Origin: Chloroflexota bacterium
GTDB lineage: Bacteria > Chloroflexota > UBA11872
Assembly (NCBI GenBank): GCA_028873795.1
Contig: JAPPNP010000026.1
Span: 10,304 to 74,303, forward strand
DNA: 64,000 nt
Reading direction: 5' to 3'
The notes under the pieces were generated by a model. The model saw nothing but the letters and a program-made list of their open reading frames with translations, ran no database searches and was not told where the DNA came from. Positions 36,323-44,028 of the stretch are shown here, one piece after another. A program made the position numbers and the translations under genes. The stretch's first letter is position 1. Each line of letters starts with the position of its first letter.

Positions 36323-37401
36323 ACCCCTGGGGGCTGCTGGGCCACGAGCGCGCCGTGCGGGCCTTTCAGGGCGCGCACCGGGCGGGCCGCCTGGGACACG
36401 CCTATCTCATCACGGGCGTGCCGGGTTCCGGCCGGCGAACCTTCGCCGCGCGCATGGCGCAGGCGCTGCGCTGCTCGGCGCCTGATCGGCCCTGCCGGGC
36501 CTGCCGGCTGTGTCGCGCGGTGGAGCCCGACGCCCCGTTCTGGCAATCGGCGGTCCGGCGGGCTCATCCCGACGAGGTGGACGATCCCCGGCCGCCGCGC
36601 GACCGGCGAGACGCCGGCTACATCCACACCGCCTACCTCGACGTGCACGTGTTGCGCCGCCGCGATGGGTTTCGCGACATCCCGATCCGCGGCGTGCGCG
36701 AGCTTGCCGCCGAGACCTACCTCAAGCCGGCCCACGGCCCGGCGCGCGTCGCCATCATCGACGCCGCCGAGGAGTTGAGCATTCCGGCGGCCAACGCCCT
36801 GCTGAAGACGCTTGAGGAGCCCGCGCCGCATGCGGTCATCATCCTGATTGCCCAGCAGGCGAGCGGCGTTCTGCCCACGCTGAGGTCCCGCTGCCACCAC
36901 ATGGCGCTGGCTCCCGTGCCGGAGACGCAGATCGCCTCGCACCTGGTCGCCGAGCGCGGACTGGAGGCTGAAGCCGCCGACGCCATTGCCGCCGCCGCGC
37001 GCGGCCGGGCCGGCTGGGCGATCGGCATGGCCCGCGACGAGAGCCGCTGGCGGGAGTTTGCTGAACGCCAGGCCAAGGCCCAAGCGTTCGAGGGCGCGGC
37101 GCCCGCCGCCCGCTTCATGTTGGTCGATGAGTTGCTGGGCCGCGGCCGCCCGCTCGAGCAGGCCGAGCGGGCCTACCAGTGGCTGGCGCACATCAACCGG
37201 GCGCAGGCGTCGGAGCTTCGCGCCGCCATGCGGGCCGCCGGAAGCGGCGCGCCGACCGAGGCGCGGGCGGCGCTCCGCTCGGTGGTGGCGCGGATGCTGC
37301 GCGCCCGCGACGCCCAGGTCCACATCCAGCACAACGTCACGCCCAAGCTGGTGTTCGAAGACCTCGCGCTGCGGCCCGCCGCCGACAGCCGGCCGCGGTG
37401 A
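36319..37401 (+). CDS. holB: DNA polymerase III delta' subunit
   Basis: 360 residues from the ATG overlapping the upstream stop. Clamp-loader AAA+ fold: GHERAVRAFQGAHRAGRLGHAYLITGVPGSGRRTFA (the P-loop ends RRT rather than GKT, as expected for a delta' that does not hydrolyse ATP). A zinc module has CSAPDRPCRACRLC. It also has PARVAIIDAAEELSIPAANALLKTLEEP and the SRC motif in PTLRSRCHHM. The insertion after the zinc module (DEVDDPRPPRDRRDAGYIHTAYL) is longer than usual. It loads the sliding clamp during replication. Confidence 0.9.
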   Translation: MNPWGLLGHERAVRAFQGAHRAGRLGHAYLITGVPGSGRRTFAARMAQALRCSAPDRPCRACRLCRAVEPDAPFWQSAVRRAHPDEVDDPRPPRDRRDAGYIHTAYLDVHVLRRRDGFRDIPIRGVRELAAETYLKPAHGPARVAIIDAAEELSIPAANALLKTLEEPAPHAVIILIAQQASGVLPTLRSRCHHMALAPVPETQIASHLVAERGLEAEAADAIAAAARGRAGWAIGMARDESRWREFAERQAKAQAFEGAAPAARFMLVDELLGRGRPLEQAERAYQWLAHINRAQASELRAAMRAAGSGAPTEARAALRSVVARMLRARDAQVHIQHNVTPKLVFEDLALRPAADSRPR

Positions 37402-37829
37402 CGGGCGGCTCGGCCGCTCCGGTTCGCTACGTCGTCGGCCTGCGCCTGCGGCGCAACGGTCCCCTGCGCTGGCTCGACCCGGGCGATCTCGAGCTGGAGG
37501 TCGGCCAGCGGCTCGTGATGGCCACCAAGGACGGCGAGCAAACGGCGCGCGTCGCCGTCGGCCCCACGGCGGCGCCGCCTGGAGTCTCCGTTGTGACCTG
37601 GCGCGTGCTCGGACCCGCCGATTCAGCGGAAGACACCGCCGGGGCGCGCGTGGACGCGGTCCAACCGCCCGCGCGGCACGCACCGCCGTCCGTCAGCACC
37701 ACGCGAGTCGCGCGGTTGATCAACCGCCTTCTCGGCGTGCGCCGACGCCATCCCGGCGCCTCGCCCACGCTGGTCGATATTGGCAAGGCGTTCCCCGACG
37801 ACGATTCAGATGTTTCCGCGGGCGGCTAA
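37398..37829 (+). CDS. short PSP1/RicT(YaaT)-N-terminal-like protein
   Basis: 143 residues from a GTG overlapping the holB stop (GTGA). Residues ~8-60 (RYVVGLRLRRNGPLRWLDPGDLELEVGQRLVMATKDGEQTARVAVGP) match the N-terminal pattern of PSP1/YaaT proteins, which usually follow holB in Firmicutes and relatives. The large PSP1 C-terminal domain is missing: the remainder is low-complexity plus a short basic helix (VARLINRLLGVRRRHPG). It is either a reduced paralogue or a C-terminally replaced version. Function unknown. Confidence 0.6.
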   Translation: MTGGSAAPVRYVVGLRLRRNGPLRWLDPGDLELEVGQRLVMATKDGEQTARVAVGPTAAPPGVSVVTWRVLGPADSAEDTAGARVDAVQPPARHAPPSVSTTRVARLINRLLGVRRRHPGASPTLVDIGKAFPDDDSDVSAGG

Positions 37830-37847
37830 ACCGCCCACCGCCATCGC

Positions 37848-39290
37848 CTACACGTCGTAGTAGAGCATGAACTCGTACGGGTGCGGCCGCAGGTTCACCT
37901 CGTCTGCTTCCACGGTGCGCTTGTAGTCCAGCCAGGTGTCGATCAGGTCCTGGGTGAACACGCCGCCTTCGCGCAGGAACGCGTGGTCGGCTTCGAGCGC
38001 GTCCAGCACCTCGTAGAGCGATCCGGGCACCGACTGCACCTTGGCCGCCTCCTCGGGCTCCAGGTCGTACAGGTCGAGGTCCACCGGGTCCGGGGGCTCG
38101 ATCTGGTTGCGGATGCCGTCCAGGCCGGCCATCAGCATGGCTGAAAACGCGAGGTACGGGTTCGCGCTCGGGTCGGGCGGGCGGAACTCGACGCGCCGCG
38201 CGGCCGGGCTGGGTGAGTACGCCGGGATGCGCACGCACGCGCTTCGGTTGCGCTGCGAGTACACCAGGTTCACCGGCGCCTCGAATCCCGGCACCAGGCG
38301 CCGGTACGAGTTCGTGGTGGGCGCGCAGAAGGCCAGCAGCGCCGGGGCGTGCCGCAGCAGTCCGCCGATGTAGTGCCGCGCCGTCTCGCTCAACATCGCG
38401 TAGCCGTCCGCGTCGTAGAACAGATTGCCCCCGCCCTTCCACAGGCTCTGGTGCACGTGCATGCCTGAGCCGTTGTCGCCGAAGATCGGCTTGGGCATGA
38501 ACGTCACGGTGTAGCCGTGATGGCGCGCCACGTTCTTGATGATGTACTTGAAGAGCATCATCTGGTCGGCGGTCTTCGTCAGCGGGCCATAGCGGATGTC
38601 GATCTCGGCCTGGCCGGCGGTCGCCACTTCGTGGTGATGCAGCTCGACGTCGATGCCCACGTCCATCAGCGCCAGCGTGATCCGCGAGCGCAAGTCCTGC
38701 AGCTTGTCGTTTGGCGGGACCGGGAAATAGCCCCGCTTGTGCAGCGGGCGGTGCCCCAGGTTCGGTGCGTGCCCGTCGTCCGCGCCCGAGTTCCAAATGC
38801 CCTCGTCCGAGTCGATGAAGTAGAAGGCCGCGTGGGCGCTCTGATCGAACCTCACGCTGTTGAGGATGAAGAACTCGGCTTCCGGTCCCCAATAGCTCAC
38901 GTCGGCGATGCCGCTGTCGATGAGGTGCCGTTCGGCCTTCTGCGCCACGTGCCGAGGGTCGCGGGTGTACGGCTCGCCGGTCACCGGATCCTGGATGTTG
39001 CCCGTGAGCACCAGCGTGGGCACTTCCAGCGTGGGGTCCACGAAGGCCGTGGTGGGGTCGGGCATTACCAGCATGTCGCTTTCGTGAATCTGCTGGAACC
39101 CCCGCACGCTCGATCCGTCGAATCCCAGGCCCTCGTCGAACACGTCCTCATCCAGCTTGTCCAGCGGAATGGAGAAGTGCTGCCAGGTTCCCGGGATATC
39201 GGTGAAGCGCACGTCCACGATCTTGCAGTCGGCGTCCCGCGCTTTGCGCAGGGCCGACTGAACCAGGTCTGCTTGTGAGGCGTCTGCCAT
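37848..39290 (-). CDS. glnA: glutamine synthetase type I
   Basis: 480 residues from the ATG at 39290 (GGGAGGA upstream). Makes glutamine from glutamate, ammonia and ATP. Signatures: [38 protein letters not shown] (metal Glu), [17 protein letters not shown], the ATP motif [18 protein letters not shown], and NRSACVRIP. The C-terminal region [21 protein letters not shown] matches the adenylylation loop of GSI-beta enzymes, with the modifiable Tyr present. It is preceded by a leader with a terminator (39341-39369). Confidence 0.97.
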   Translation of the reverse strand: MADASQADLVQSALRKARDADCKIVDVRFTDIPGTWQHFSIPLDKLDEDVFDEGLGFDGSSVRGFQQIHESDMLVMPDPTTAFVDPTLEVPTLVLTGNIQDPVTGEPYTRDPRHVAQKAERHLIDSGIADVSYWGPEAEFFILNSVRFDQSAHAAFYFIDSDEGIWNSGADDGHAPNLGHRPLHKRGYFPVPPNDKLQDLRSRITLALMDVGIDVELHHHEVATAGQAEIDIRYGPLTKTADQMMLFKYIIKNVARHHGYTVTFMPKPIFGDNGSGMHVHQSLWKGGGNLFYDADGYAMLSETARHYIGGLLRHAPALLAFCAPTTNSYRRLVPGFEAPVNLVYSQRNRSACVRIPAYSPSPAARRVEFRPPDPSANPYLAFSAMLMAGLDGIRNQIEPPDPVDLDLYDLEPEEAAKVQSVPGSLYEVLDALEADHAFLREGGVFTQDLIDTWLDYKRTVEADEVNLRPHPYEFMLYYDV

Positions 39291-39333
39291 TTCGACTTGT
39301 CCTCCCTGGCCGGGCGCCCCGCGCTCGACCAAC

Positions 39334-39369
39334 AAAAAAACGCCCAGCAGCGGCAGCGCTGCATGGGCG
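39334..39369 (-). terminator. intrinsic terminator inside the glnA 5' leader
   Basis: On the minus strand: CGCCCA-T-GCAGCG, loop CTGC, CGCTGC-TGGGCG, then seven T. This is a 12-bp stem with one bulged base, a four-base loop and a U-tract, located 44 bases before the glnA ATG and just upstream of its ribosome site. No gene lies upstream on this strand before the promoter, so it appears to be an attenuator, not the end of another operon. A competing pairing (GGGCG-N6-CGCCC, ~39365-39381) would sequester its 5' arm. Confidence 0.75.
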
Positions 39370-39429
39370 CGATCCCGCCCGCGGCGCCAGCTCTGGCACC
39401 GTGCGGACGCCGTCCATCGACGGCCCTGG

Positions 39430-39459
39430 ATTGTAGGCGGCGGCATGCCGCTTCTGCAA
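39430..39459 (-). promoter_or_regulatory. predicted glnA promoter
   Basis: TTGCAG (39454-39459) and TACAAT (39430-39435) on the minus strand, 18 bases apart, in a GC-rich setting. The predicted start near 39423 gives a leader of about 130 bases that contains the terminator hairpin. Confidence 0.55.
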
Positions 39460-39483
39460 CGCCCGGTCGGCCCGGCGGTGCGA

Positions 39484-39515
39484 TTGACCAGCGGCGGCCG
39501 ACGGCGCACGCTGGC
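39484..39515 (+). repeat. 32-bp direct repeat, copy 1
   Basis: Begins TTGACCAGCGGCGGCCGACG and ends GCACGCTGGC. It matches 39936-39967 at 31 of 32 positions. It lies 50 bases upstream of the small gene at 39566 and also upstream of the glnA promoter. Confidence 0.85.
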
Positions 39516-39565
39516 CCCGACTCGATAAATGGGCGCCTGACCGTGGCTTTCGCGCGGACCTCGTA

Positions 39566-39868
39566 GTGCTGGGGCTTCTGGCGGCCATATTCACGGCGCT
39601 CGGCCGCGCCGTGCGCCTCATCGCCCGCGGTCTCAGGCGCATCCTCACGCAGGCGGCGCAGGCGCTCCGCATCATTGGGGTTCACGCGCTACGCGCCCTC
39701 TGGTGGGTCACCCGAGTGGGCCTGCCGGCGTTCGGTCGCGGCGCCCGCGGTGTGGGCCGATGGGTTTGGCCAAAGCTCGTCGTCGCCTTCGCCTTGCTCG
39801 GCTACGGGGCGGTCCGCGCCGGGACATGGGTGCGGCGGAAGATCAGCCGACCGAAGGACTTGCCCTAA
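39566..39868 (+). CDS. small basic membrane-associated protein
   Basis: 100 residues, GTG start with no clear ribosome site. Alternating hydrophobic and Arg-rich amphipathic helices: [35 protein letters not shown], then [38 protein letters not shown]. Not recognised. Composition suggests peripheral or integral membrane association. Weak start evidence keeps confidence low; the 32-bp repeat upstream of it and of the next gene suggests both are genuine and co-regulated. Confidence 0.4.
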   Translation: MLGLLAAIFTALGRAVRLIARGLRRILTQAAQALRIIGVHALRALWWVTRVGLPAFGRGARGVGRWVWPKLVVAFALLGYGAVRAGTWVRRKISRPKDLP

Positions 39869-39935
39869 CTCCCCACCCTCAAGAGATGCGGGTCCGCGGC
39901 TGAGCCGTCGCACGACCTGCGGTCCGGCGCGCACT

Positions 39936-39967
39936 TTGACCGGCGGCGGCCGACGGCGCACGCTGGC
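39936..39967 (+). repeat. 32-bp direct repeat, copy 2
   Basis: Same as 39484-39515 with one mismatch (A to G at position 7). It ends 18 bases before the start codon of the next gene (39986), just before its ribosome-binding site. Confidence 0.85.
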
Positions 39968-39985
39968 GCGCAGGAGGTGGTGCAC

Positions 39986-40450
39986 ATGACAGAGTCAGGC
40001 AAAGCGACCGTCGGCAACGTCGCTCGAGGTATATCCGGTCTAGCCACGCTGGGCGTGCTGGTGGCCACGGTCGTCGTCCTGCTGCTCGGGGCGTTCGGCG
40101 TCGTCGACATGGAGGGGACCGTCTTTGAGGGGACGGCGCTCGCCTATGTGGTCGCGGTCGGGACGTTCGCGCTCAGTCCGATCGTCGCCGTCGGCCTGGT
40201 CGCCGTCAGCCTCTTCAACGCCGTCGGCATCGTCGCCATTGGGGCCGGTTCGGCCAGCGGCATCATCGCTATCAGCGGCGGCGACGCGCAGGGCATCATC
40301 GCCATCAGCGCCGGCGGGCGGGCGAACGGCATGCTCATCGGCATCGGCGACGAGGCCCGGGGCGCATTGGCCGTGGCCTACTCGGGCCGCACCGCCAAGG
40401 CCTTCGGCAACTGGCCGCCCTGGCCGGGATCCGAAGCCGCGGCCGACTAA
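39986..40450 (+). CDS. small membrane protein with a repetitive Gly/Ala/Ile region
   Basis: 154 residues from the ATG at 39986, 8 bases after AGGAGGT. About two to three hydrophobic helices (LATLGVLVATVVVLLLGAFGVV; ALAYVVAVGTFALSPIVAVGLVAV), then four ~12-residue repeats: VGIVAIGAGSAS, GIIAISGGDAQ, GIIAISAGGRAN, GMLIGIGDEAR. The periodic G-I-x-A-I-x-x-G pattern suggests a short beta-solenoid or packed membrane-proximal strands. No known family is assigned. Confidence 0.65.
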   Translation: MTESGKATVGNVARGISGLATLGVLVATVVVLLLGAFGVVDMEGTVFEGTALAYVVAVGTFALSPIVAVGLVAVSLFNAVGIVAIGAGSASGIIAISGGDAQGIIAISAGGRANGMLIGIGDEARGALAVAYSGRTAKAFGNWPPWPGSEAAAD

Positions 40451-40464
40451 GAAAGGCGCCGATC

Positions 40465-40490
40465 CGGGCGGCCACGAGGGCCGCCCCTAC
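40465..40490. repeat. hairpin repeat related to 5778 element
   Basis: CGGGCGGCCACGAGGGCCGCCC followed by CTAC, the same GGCxGCCACxAGGGCxGCC hairpin design as the copies at 5778, 6364 and 8494. Confidence 0.6.
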
Positions 40491-40496
40491 ATCGGA

Positions 40497-40573
40497 CCGG
40501 TGGCCCGCGCTGCGTGCAGCGTGGGTCCGGCCGTGGTTGACTCTCCCAGGCTGCGCGCAGCCTGGGCCACCGG
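40497..40573. repeat. 77-bp element with terminal inverted repeats and nested palindromes
   Basis: The ends CCGGTGGCCC (40497-40506) and GGGCCACCGG (40564-40573) are perfect 10-bp inverted repeats. Inside are an imperfect hairpin (CGCTGCG/TGCAGCG, ~40507-40520) and a 22-bp perfect palindrome at 40545-40566 whose half is CCCAGGCTGCG. This looks like a small non-autonomous element or a cruciform-forming intergenic repeat. Confidence 0.65.
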
Positions 40574-40651
40574 ACGAAGCCCACTGCCGGCCCAGCGCCA
40601 ATCGTGCGTTAGGGTTAGCCGGCACGTTCAGCCAAGAGGTGGCGTAGCGGC

Positions 40652-41125
40652 GTGGAGCGCTGGGCAGGCTGGCTGCGCGGCCAATTCGGCATCGCGCTGG
40701 GCGTCATCGGCACGCTGGCGGTGCCGGTGGTGGGCGTCATCGTGCTGCGATTCCTGTTTGGCGGCGCGCCGGTCGAGCTGTCGGCGGCCCCGGTTCCGCC
40801 GAGTGCCACCGCGCCGGTCGTGCCGCGACCGGCCATCACGCCGCCGGAAGGCGCGCCAACGGTGATGCCGTTGGTGACGCCCACGCCGACGCCGACGCCG
40901 ACGCCGGCGGCGACCCCCACGCCCACGCCGGCGCTCAATCGCCGCGTCAATGCCACGGACGGCCTCAACGTCCGGGTCGAACCCACCGTCCGGGCGGCCG
41001 TGATCCGGGTGCTGCTCTACCAGACCGAAGTGCGGCTCACCGGCCGGCAGCGAACCTCCGACGGGCTCATCTGGGTGCAGCTCGAGCCCGACGGCTGGGT
41101 GCAGGCCCGCTACCTGGACCCCTAG
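40652..41125 (+). CDS. membrane-anchored bacterial SH3-domain protein
   Basis: 157 residues, GTG start. One N-terminal helix (FGIALGVIGTLAVPVVGVIVLRFLF), then a Pro/Thr-rich extracytoplasmic stalk (TPTPTPTPTPAATPTPTPA), then an SH3_3-type domain: NRRVNATDGLNVRVEPTVRAAVIRVLLYQTEVRLTGRQ-SDGLIWVQLEPDGWVQARYL. Such domains usually bind cell-wall or surface ligands. Probably surface-exposed. Confidence 0.78.
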   Translation: MERWAGWLRGQFGIALGVIGTLAVPVVGVIVLRFLFGGAPVELSAAPVPPSATAPVVPRPAITPPEGAPTVMPLVTPTPTPTPTPAATPTPTPALNRRVNATDGLNVRVEPTVRAAVIRVLLYQTEVRLTGRQRTSDGLIWVQLEPDGWVQARYLDP

Positions 41126-41208
41126 CGGGTCCTCCCGCCGCAAGAAATCGGCGGGCGCAGCGCGAGGGTGCCGTGTGTCCTTGGAAGGCTGCGGAATTCC
41201 AACCGGAC

Positions 41209-41233
41209 GTAGGGGCGGGTTTCAAACCCGCCC
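41209..41233. repeat. dispersed GGGCGGGTTTCAAACCCGCCC palindrome
   Basis: GTAGG followed by GGCGGGTTTCAAACCCGCC, a near-perfect hairpin found also at 47420-47440 and in variants at 4547, 5998 and 62444. It sits at the 3' ends of two convergent genes and could act as a bidirectional transcription stop. Confidence 0.7.
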
Positions 41234-41257
41234 GTCCAGGCGTGGCGGTCCGGGCTC

Positions 41258-42565
41258 CTACTCCCGCGTCCCGAGCGCCGCCAAAATCCCCCGCGCCTTG
41301 TCCGACGTCTCGTCGAACTCCAGGTCGGGGTCTGAGTCCGCCACGATTCCCGCGCCCACGTCCAGGCTGGCGCGTCCGTCCACCAGCTGCAGCGTTCGAA
41401 TAGCCACGCTCGCGGCCAGCGCGCCGTCGAATCCGAGCCGAAACACGCTGCCGCAGTAGACGCCGCGACGCTCCGGCTCCAACTCGTCGATGATTTCGAT
41501 GGCCCGCAGCTTCGGCGCGCCGGTCACCGAGCCGCTGGGCGCGCACGCGCGGAGCAGATCGACCGACGTCGCCCCCTCCGCCAGTTCGCCTTGAATCACG
41601 GACACCAGCTGCCAAACCGTCGGATGGGCTTCGACCGACCACAGGATCGGCGCTCGCACGCTTCCCGGCGTGCACACCCGACCGAAGTCGTTGCGCATCA
41701 CGTCCACGATCATCACGTTCTCCGCGCGGTCCTTGGCGCTGGCGCGCAACGCCCGAGCCCGGCGCCGGTCCTCCGCCGGGTCGTGGCCGCGGGGTCGCGT
41801 TCCCTTGATCGGCCGAGCCGCCACCCGGCGGCCGGCGCTGCGAATGAACATCTCCGGTGAGGCGCTGACGACGTCGACGGGCCCCGCTCGAATGAGCGCG
41901 CCGAACGGGGCCGGGTGCCGGTCCACGAGCTGCCGATACACCGCGAGGCTCGACGCCCGGCACTCGAACGTGAGGCGCCGCGCCAGGTTGACCTGGTAGC
42001 AGTCGCCCGCCGCGATGTAGTCCAGGATCCGCCGCACCCGGTCGCCATAGGCCGCGCGGTCGAGATTCGTGGCGACGCCGGACGCTCGCACCTCGCGCGG
42101 TCTGGCCGGCGTCGCCGCGAGTCGCGCGCAGGCGTCGTTCACAAGTTGCTCGGGATCGCGTCCGCAGCGGCTCGTGGCGGCCACCCAACCCTCGCCGGTG
42201 GCCTCGTCCCGTGCGATCACCCAGTCGAAGACGCCGGCCCAGAGATAGCCCGCCGGGGCCGGCGCCCACGGCACGCGCAACCGCTCCAGCCCGAATACGG
42301 CGTCGTAGGCCAGATAGCCGATGGCGCCGCCGCTAAATGGCGCCGGCCAGTCCGGGTGCCGGTCATCGGGTCCAAGCAGGGCCTGAAGCCCGGCAAAGCC
42401 GTCGCCGCCGTCCGCGTTCCACACGAGGCATTGCGCCGGGTCGGCCACCAGATAGGTCCAGCGACCATTGGCGCCCGGGCCGCCGTCCAGCACCGCCAGG
42501 TGCGGCAGGTCGTCAAAGTTCGACGCGCATTCCCGCAGCGGCGGGACGGCGCCGGCGGCCGCCAT
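41258..42565 (-). CDS. pabB: aminodeoxychorismate synthase component I
   Basis: 435 residues from the ATG at 42565; a TTG at 42616, inside the preceding gene, is an alternative. Chorismate-binding enzyme motifs: FSGGAIGYLAYDAVFGLER, GDCYQVNLARRLTFEC, PIKGTRPRG, ENVMIVDVMRNDFGRVC, SGSVTGAPKLRAIEIIDELEPERRGVYCGS and DVGAGIVADSDPDLEFDET. The Lys in PIKGT is the PabB-type active-site residue (TrpE has PIAGT), which supports folate rather than tryptophan synthesis. No pabA or pabC is adjacent. Confidence 0.88.
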   Translation of the reverse strand: MAAAGAVPPLRECASNFDDLPHLAVLDGGPGANGRWTYLVADPAQCLVWNADGGDGFAGLQALLGPDDRHPDWPAPFSGGAIGYLAYDAVFGLERLRVPWAPAPAGYLWAGVFDWVIARDEATGEGWVAATSRCGRDPEQLVNDACARLAATPARPREVRASGVATNLDRAAYGDRVRRILDYIAAGDCYQVNLARRLTFECRASSLAVYRQLVDRHPAPFGALIRAGPVDVVSASPEMFIRSAGRRVAARPIKGTRPRGHDPAEDRRRARALRASAKDRAENVMIVDVMRNDFGRVCTPGSVRAPILWSVEAHPTVWQLVSVIQGELAEGATSVDLLRACAPSGSVTGAPKLRAIEIIDELEPERRGVYCGSVFRLGFDGALAASVAIRTLQLVDGRASLDVGAGIVADSDPDLEFDETSDKARGILAALGTRE

Positions 42566-42590
42566 CCGCCATGTGGTGGTTTCCGGCGCG

Positions 42591-43811
42591 CTAGCGCGCC
42601 GTGTCGTAGCTAGCAATCAGGTCGTAATAGGGCTTTCGGACCAGGTATTCGCCGGGTCCCAGCCGCTCGGGTCCCGGAGCGGGCACCGCCGTCAGTCGCA
42701 GGGCCTCGACGCCCGGCCGCCCGCATTTGGCCCATGCGTCGATCGACGCGGCCAGGCGCGAATAGGCGCCGTCGCCGCCATAAACCACCACGCCCGCCGT
42801 GCCCCACCCGTCGCTCGACGTCATGATGCTCGCCAACGACTCGGTCTCGCGGTCCAGCAGCGAAATCCCGCGCACGCGGCCGTCGCTGGCTTCGGTCACG
42901 AACGCATCGGTGTTCGTCAGCAGCACGTAGGCCGCCGCCCCCCAGGCAATGGGCACTTCGTCGCGCACCTCGCGCTCGTGGCGAAACACGCGCGTCAGCA
43001 CGCCGGCGGGAAACTCGTCCGGCGATTCCCACACGAACCGCAGCTTGGGCCGCACCGGCAAACGAAACGTGGCGCCGGCGGCCGCGGCGGACCCGCGCAG
43101 CGCCAGGAAGCTGCACGCGCGCATCGATTCGGCGACCAGCCGCGTCCCGTGCTTGCGGAACGCCGGGGTGAGGAACGGCAGCCCCTTCACGTTGATGGGA
43201 CCCACCAGCAAGCCGCTGTCGACCAACTGCTCGGTCCAGGCGGGCGAGATCACGGGCGTCGCCGCGCTCAGCTCGATCCGGTCGTAGGGCGCCCCTTCGG
43301 CGGCGCCGTCGAACCCGTCGCCGGTACGCACCGTCACCGCGCCGTAGCCGACGCTTCGCAGGGCCTCGCGGGCGCGTCGCGTCAGGTCCTCGTCGATGTC
43401 CACCGTGGTCACGTGCCCGTTCGGACCCACCAGCTCCGCCAGCAGGCCGGCGTTGTAGCCCGTTCCGGTGCCGATCTCCAGCACGCGCATGTCCTCACCG
43501 ACCTGCAACTGCTCCAGCATCACCACGATCGCGGACGGCTGCGACAGCGTGCTCAGCAGCTCGTCGTCCGCATACTTCACCGGCACCACCGTGTCCTGGT
43601 ACGAATGCTCCAGGGTGGCTTCCGGCACGAAGACGTGCCGCGGGACGGCTCGGAGAGCGGCGATGATGCGGGGATCGCGTAACGTGGCCTCATGCGACAG
43701 CTTTTGAACCAGCGCCTCGCGAAGGCGCGCGCTCTCGCGGGTATCGTGCGCCGGCGCCGCGGGCTCCTCCGCCATGGCGCCCCCCGCGCCGGTCCGTTGG
43801 GCATCGCGCAT
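42591..43811 (-). CDS. protein-L-isoaspartate methyltransferase-like protein with a long C-terminal extension
   Basis: 406 residues from the ATG at 43811 (GGGGGAG upstream). Residues ~30-225 match PCMT: LREALVQKLSHEATLRDPRIIAALRAVPRHVFVPEATLEHSYQDTVVPV, the SQPS active-site loop, and VLEIGTGTGYNAGLLAEL. The remaining ~180 residues are an extra domain (LTPAFRKHGTRLVAES, FRHEREVRDEVPIAWGAAAYVLL) not found in the plain repair enzyme. It may repair damaged proteins or methylate another substrate (compare methyltransferases of peptide clusters). It overlaps or abuts pabB downstream. Confidence 0.75.
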   Translation of the reverse strand: MRDAQRTGAGGAMAEEPAAPAHDTRESARLREALVQKLSHEATLRDPRIIAALRAVPRHVFVPEATLEHSYQDTVVPVKYADDELLSTLSQPSAIVVMLEQLQVGEDMRVLEIGTGTGYNAGLLAELVGPNGHVTTVDIDEDLTRRAREALRSVGYGAVTVRTGDGFDGAAEGAPYDRIELSAATPVISPAWTEQLVDSGLLVGPINVKGLPFLTPAFRKHGTRLVAESMRACSFLALRGSAAAAGATFRLPVRPKLRFVWESPDEFPAGVLTRVFRHEREVRDEVPIAWGAAAYVLLTNTDAFVTEASDGRVRGISLLDRETESLASIMTSSDGWGTAGVVVYGGDGAYSRLAASIDAWAKCGRPGVEALRLTAVPAPGPERLGPGEYLVRKPYYDLIASYDTAR

Positions 43812-43884
43812 GGGCTCCCCCTGTCGAATCCTAACGCTCAGGGCGGTCACCCGTGAACCGACGGCGGGCGGCGGCATTTGATCC

Positions 43885-43948
43885 GTCATTCCCGCGAAGC
43901 GAGAGCTTTGAGCAATGGTTCGTCATTCCCGCGGAGGCGGGAATCCAC
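43885..43948. repeat. half-copy plus full dispersed palindrome
   Basis: A half-copy (GTCATTCCCGCGAAGCGAG, 43885-43903) is followed by a full GTCATTCCCGCGGAGGCGGGAATCC element (43922-43946). It sits between divergent genes. Confidence 0.65.
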
Positions 43949-44028
43949 CCTCCACTCAACCACGGGGCGGACGGGGTTCTCGCGGGCATCTTTGGACCGG
44001 CCGGCTTCCGCACAGTGATCCGCCACTC

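Noticed and set aside
41258-42565. Annotation as anthranilate synthase component I (trpE)
   Set aside because: The active-site motif is PIKGT (PabB-type), not PIAGT, and no trp genes are adjacent.
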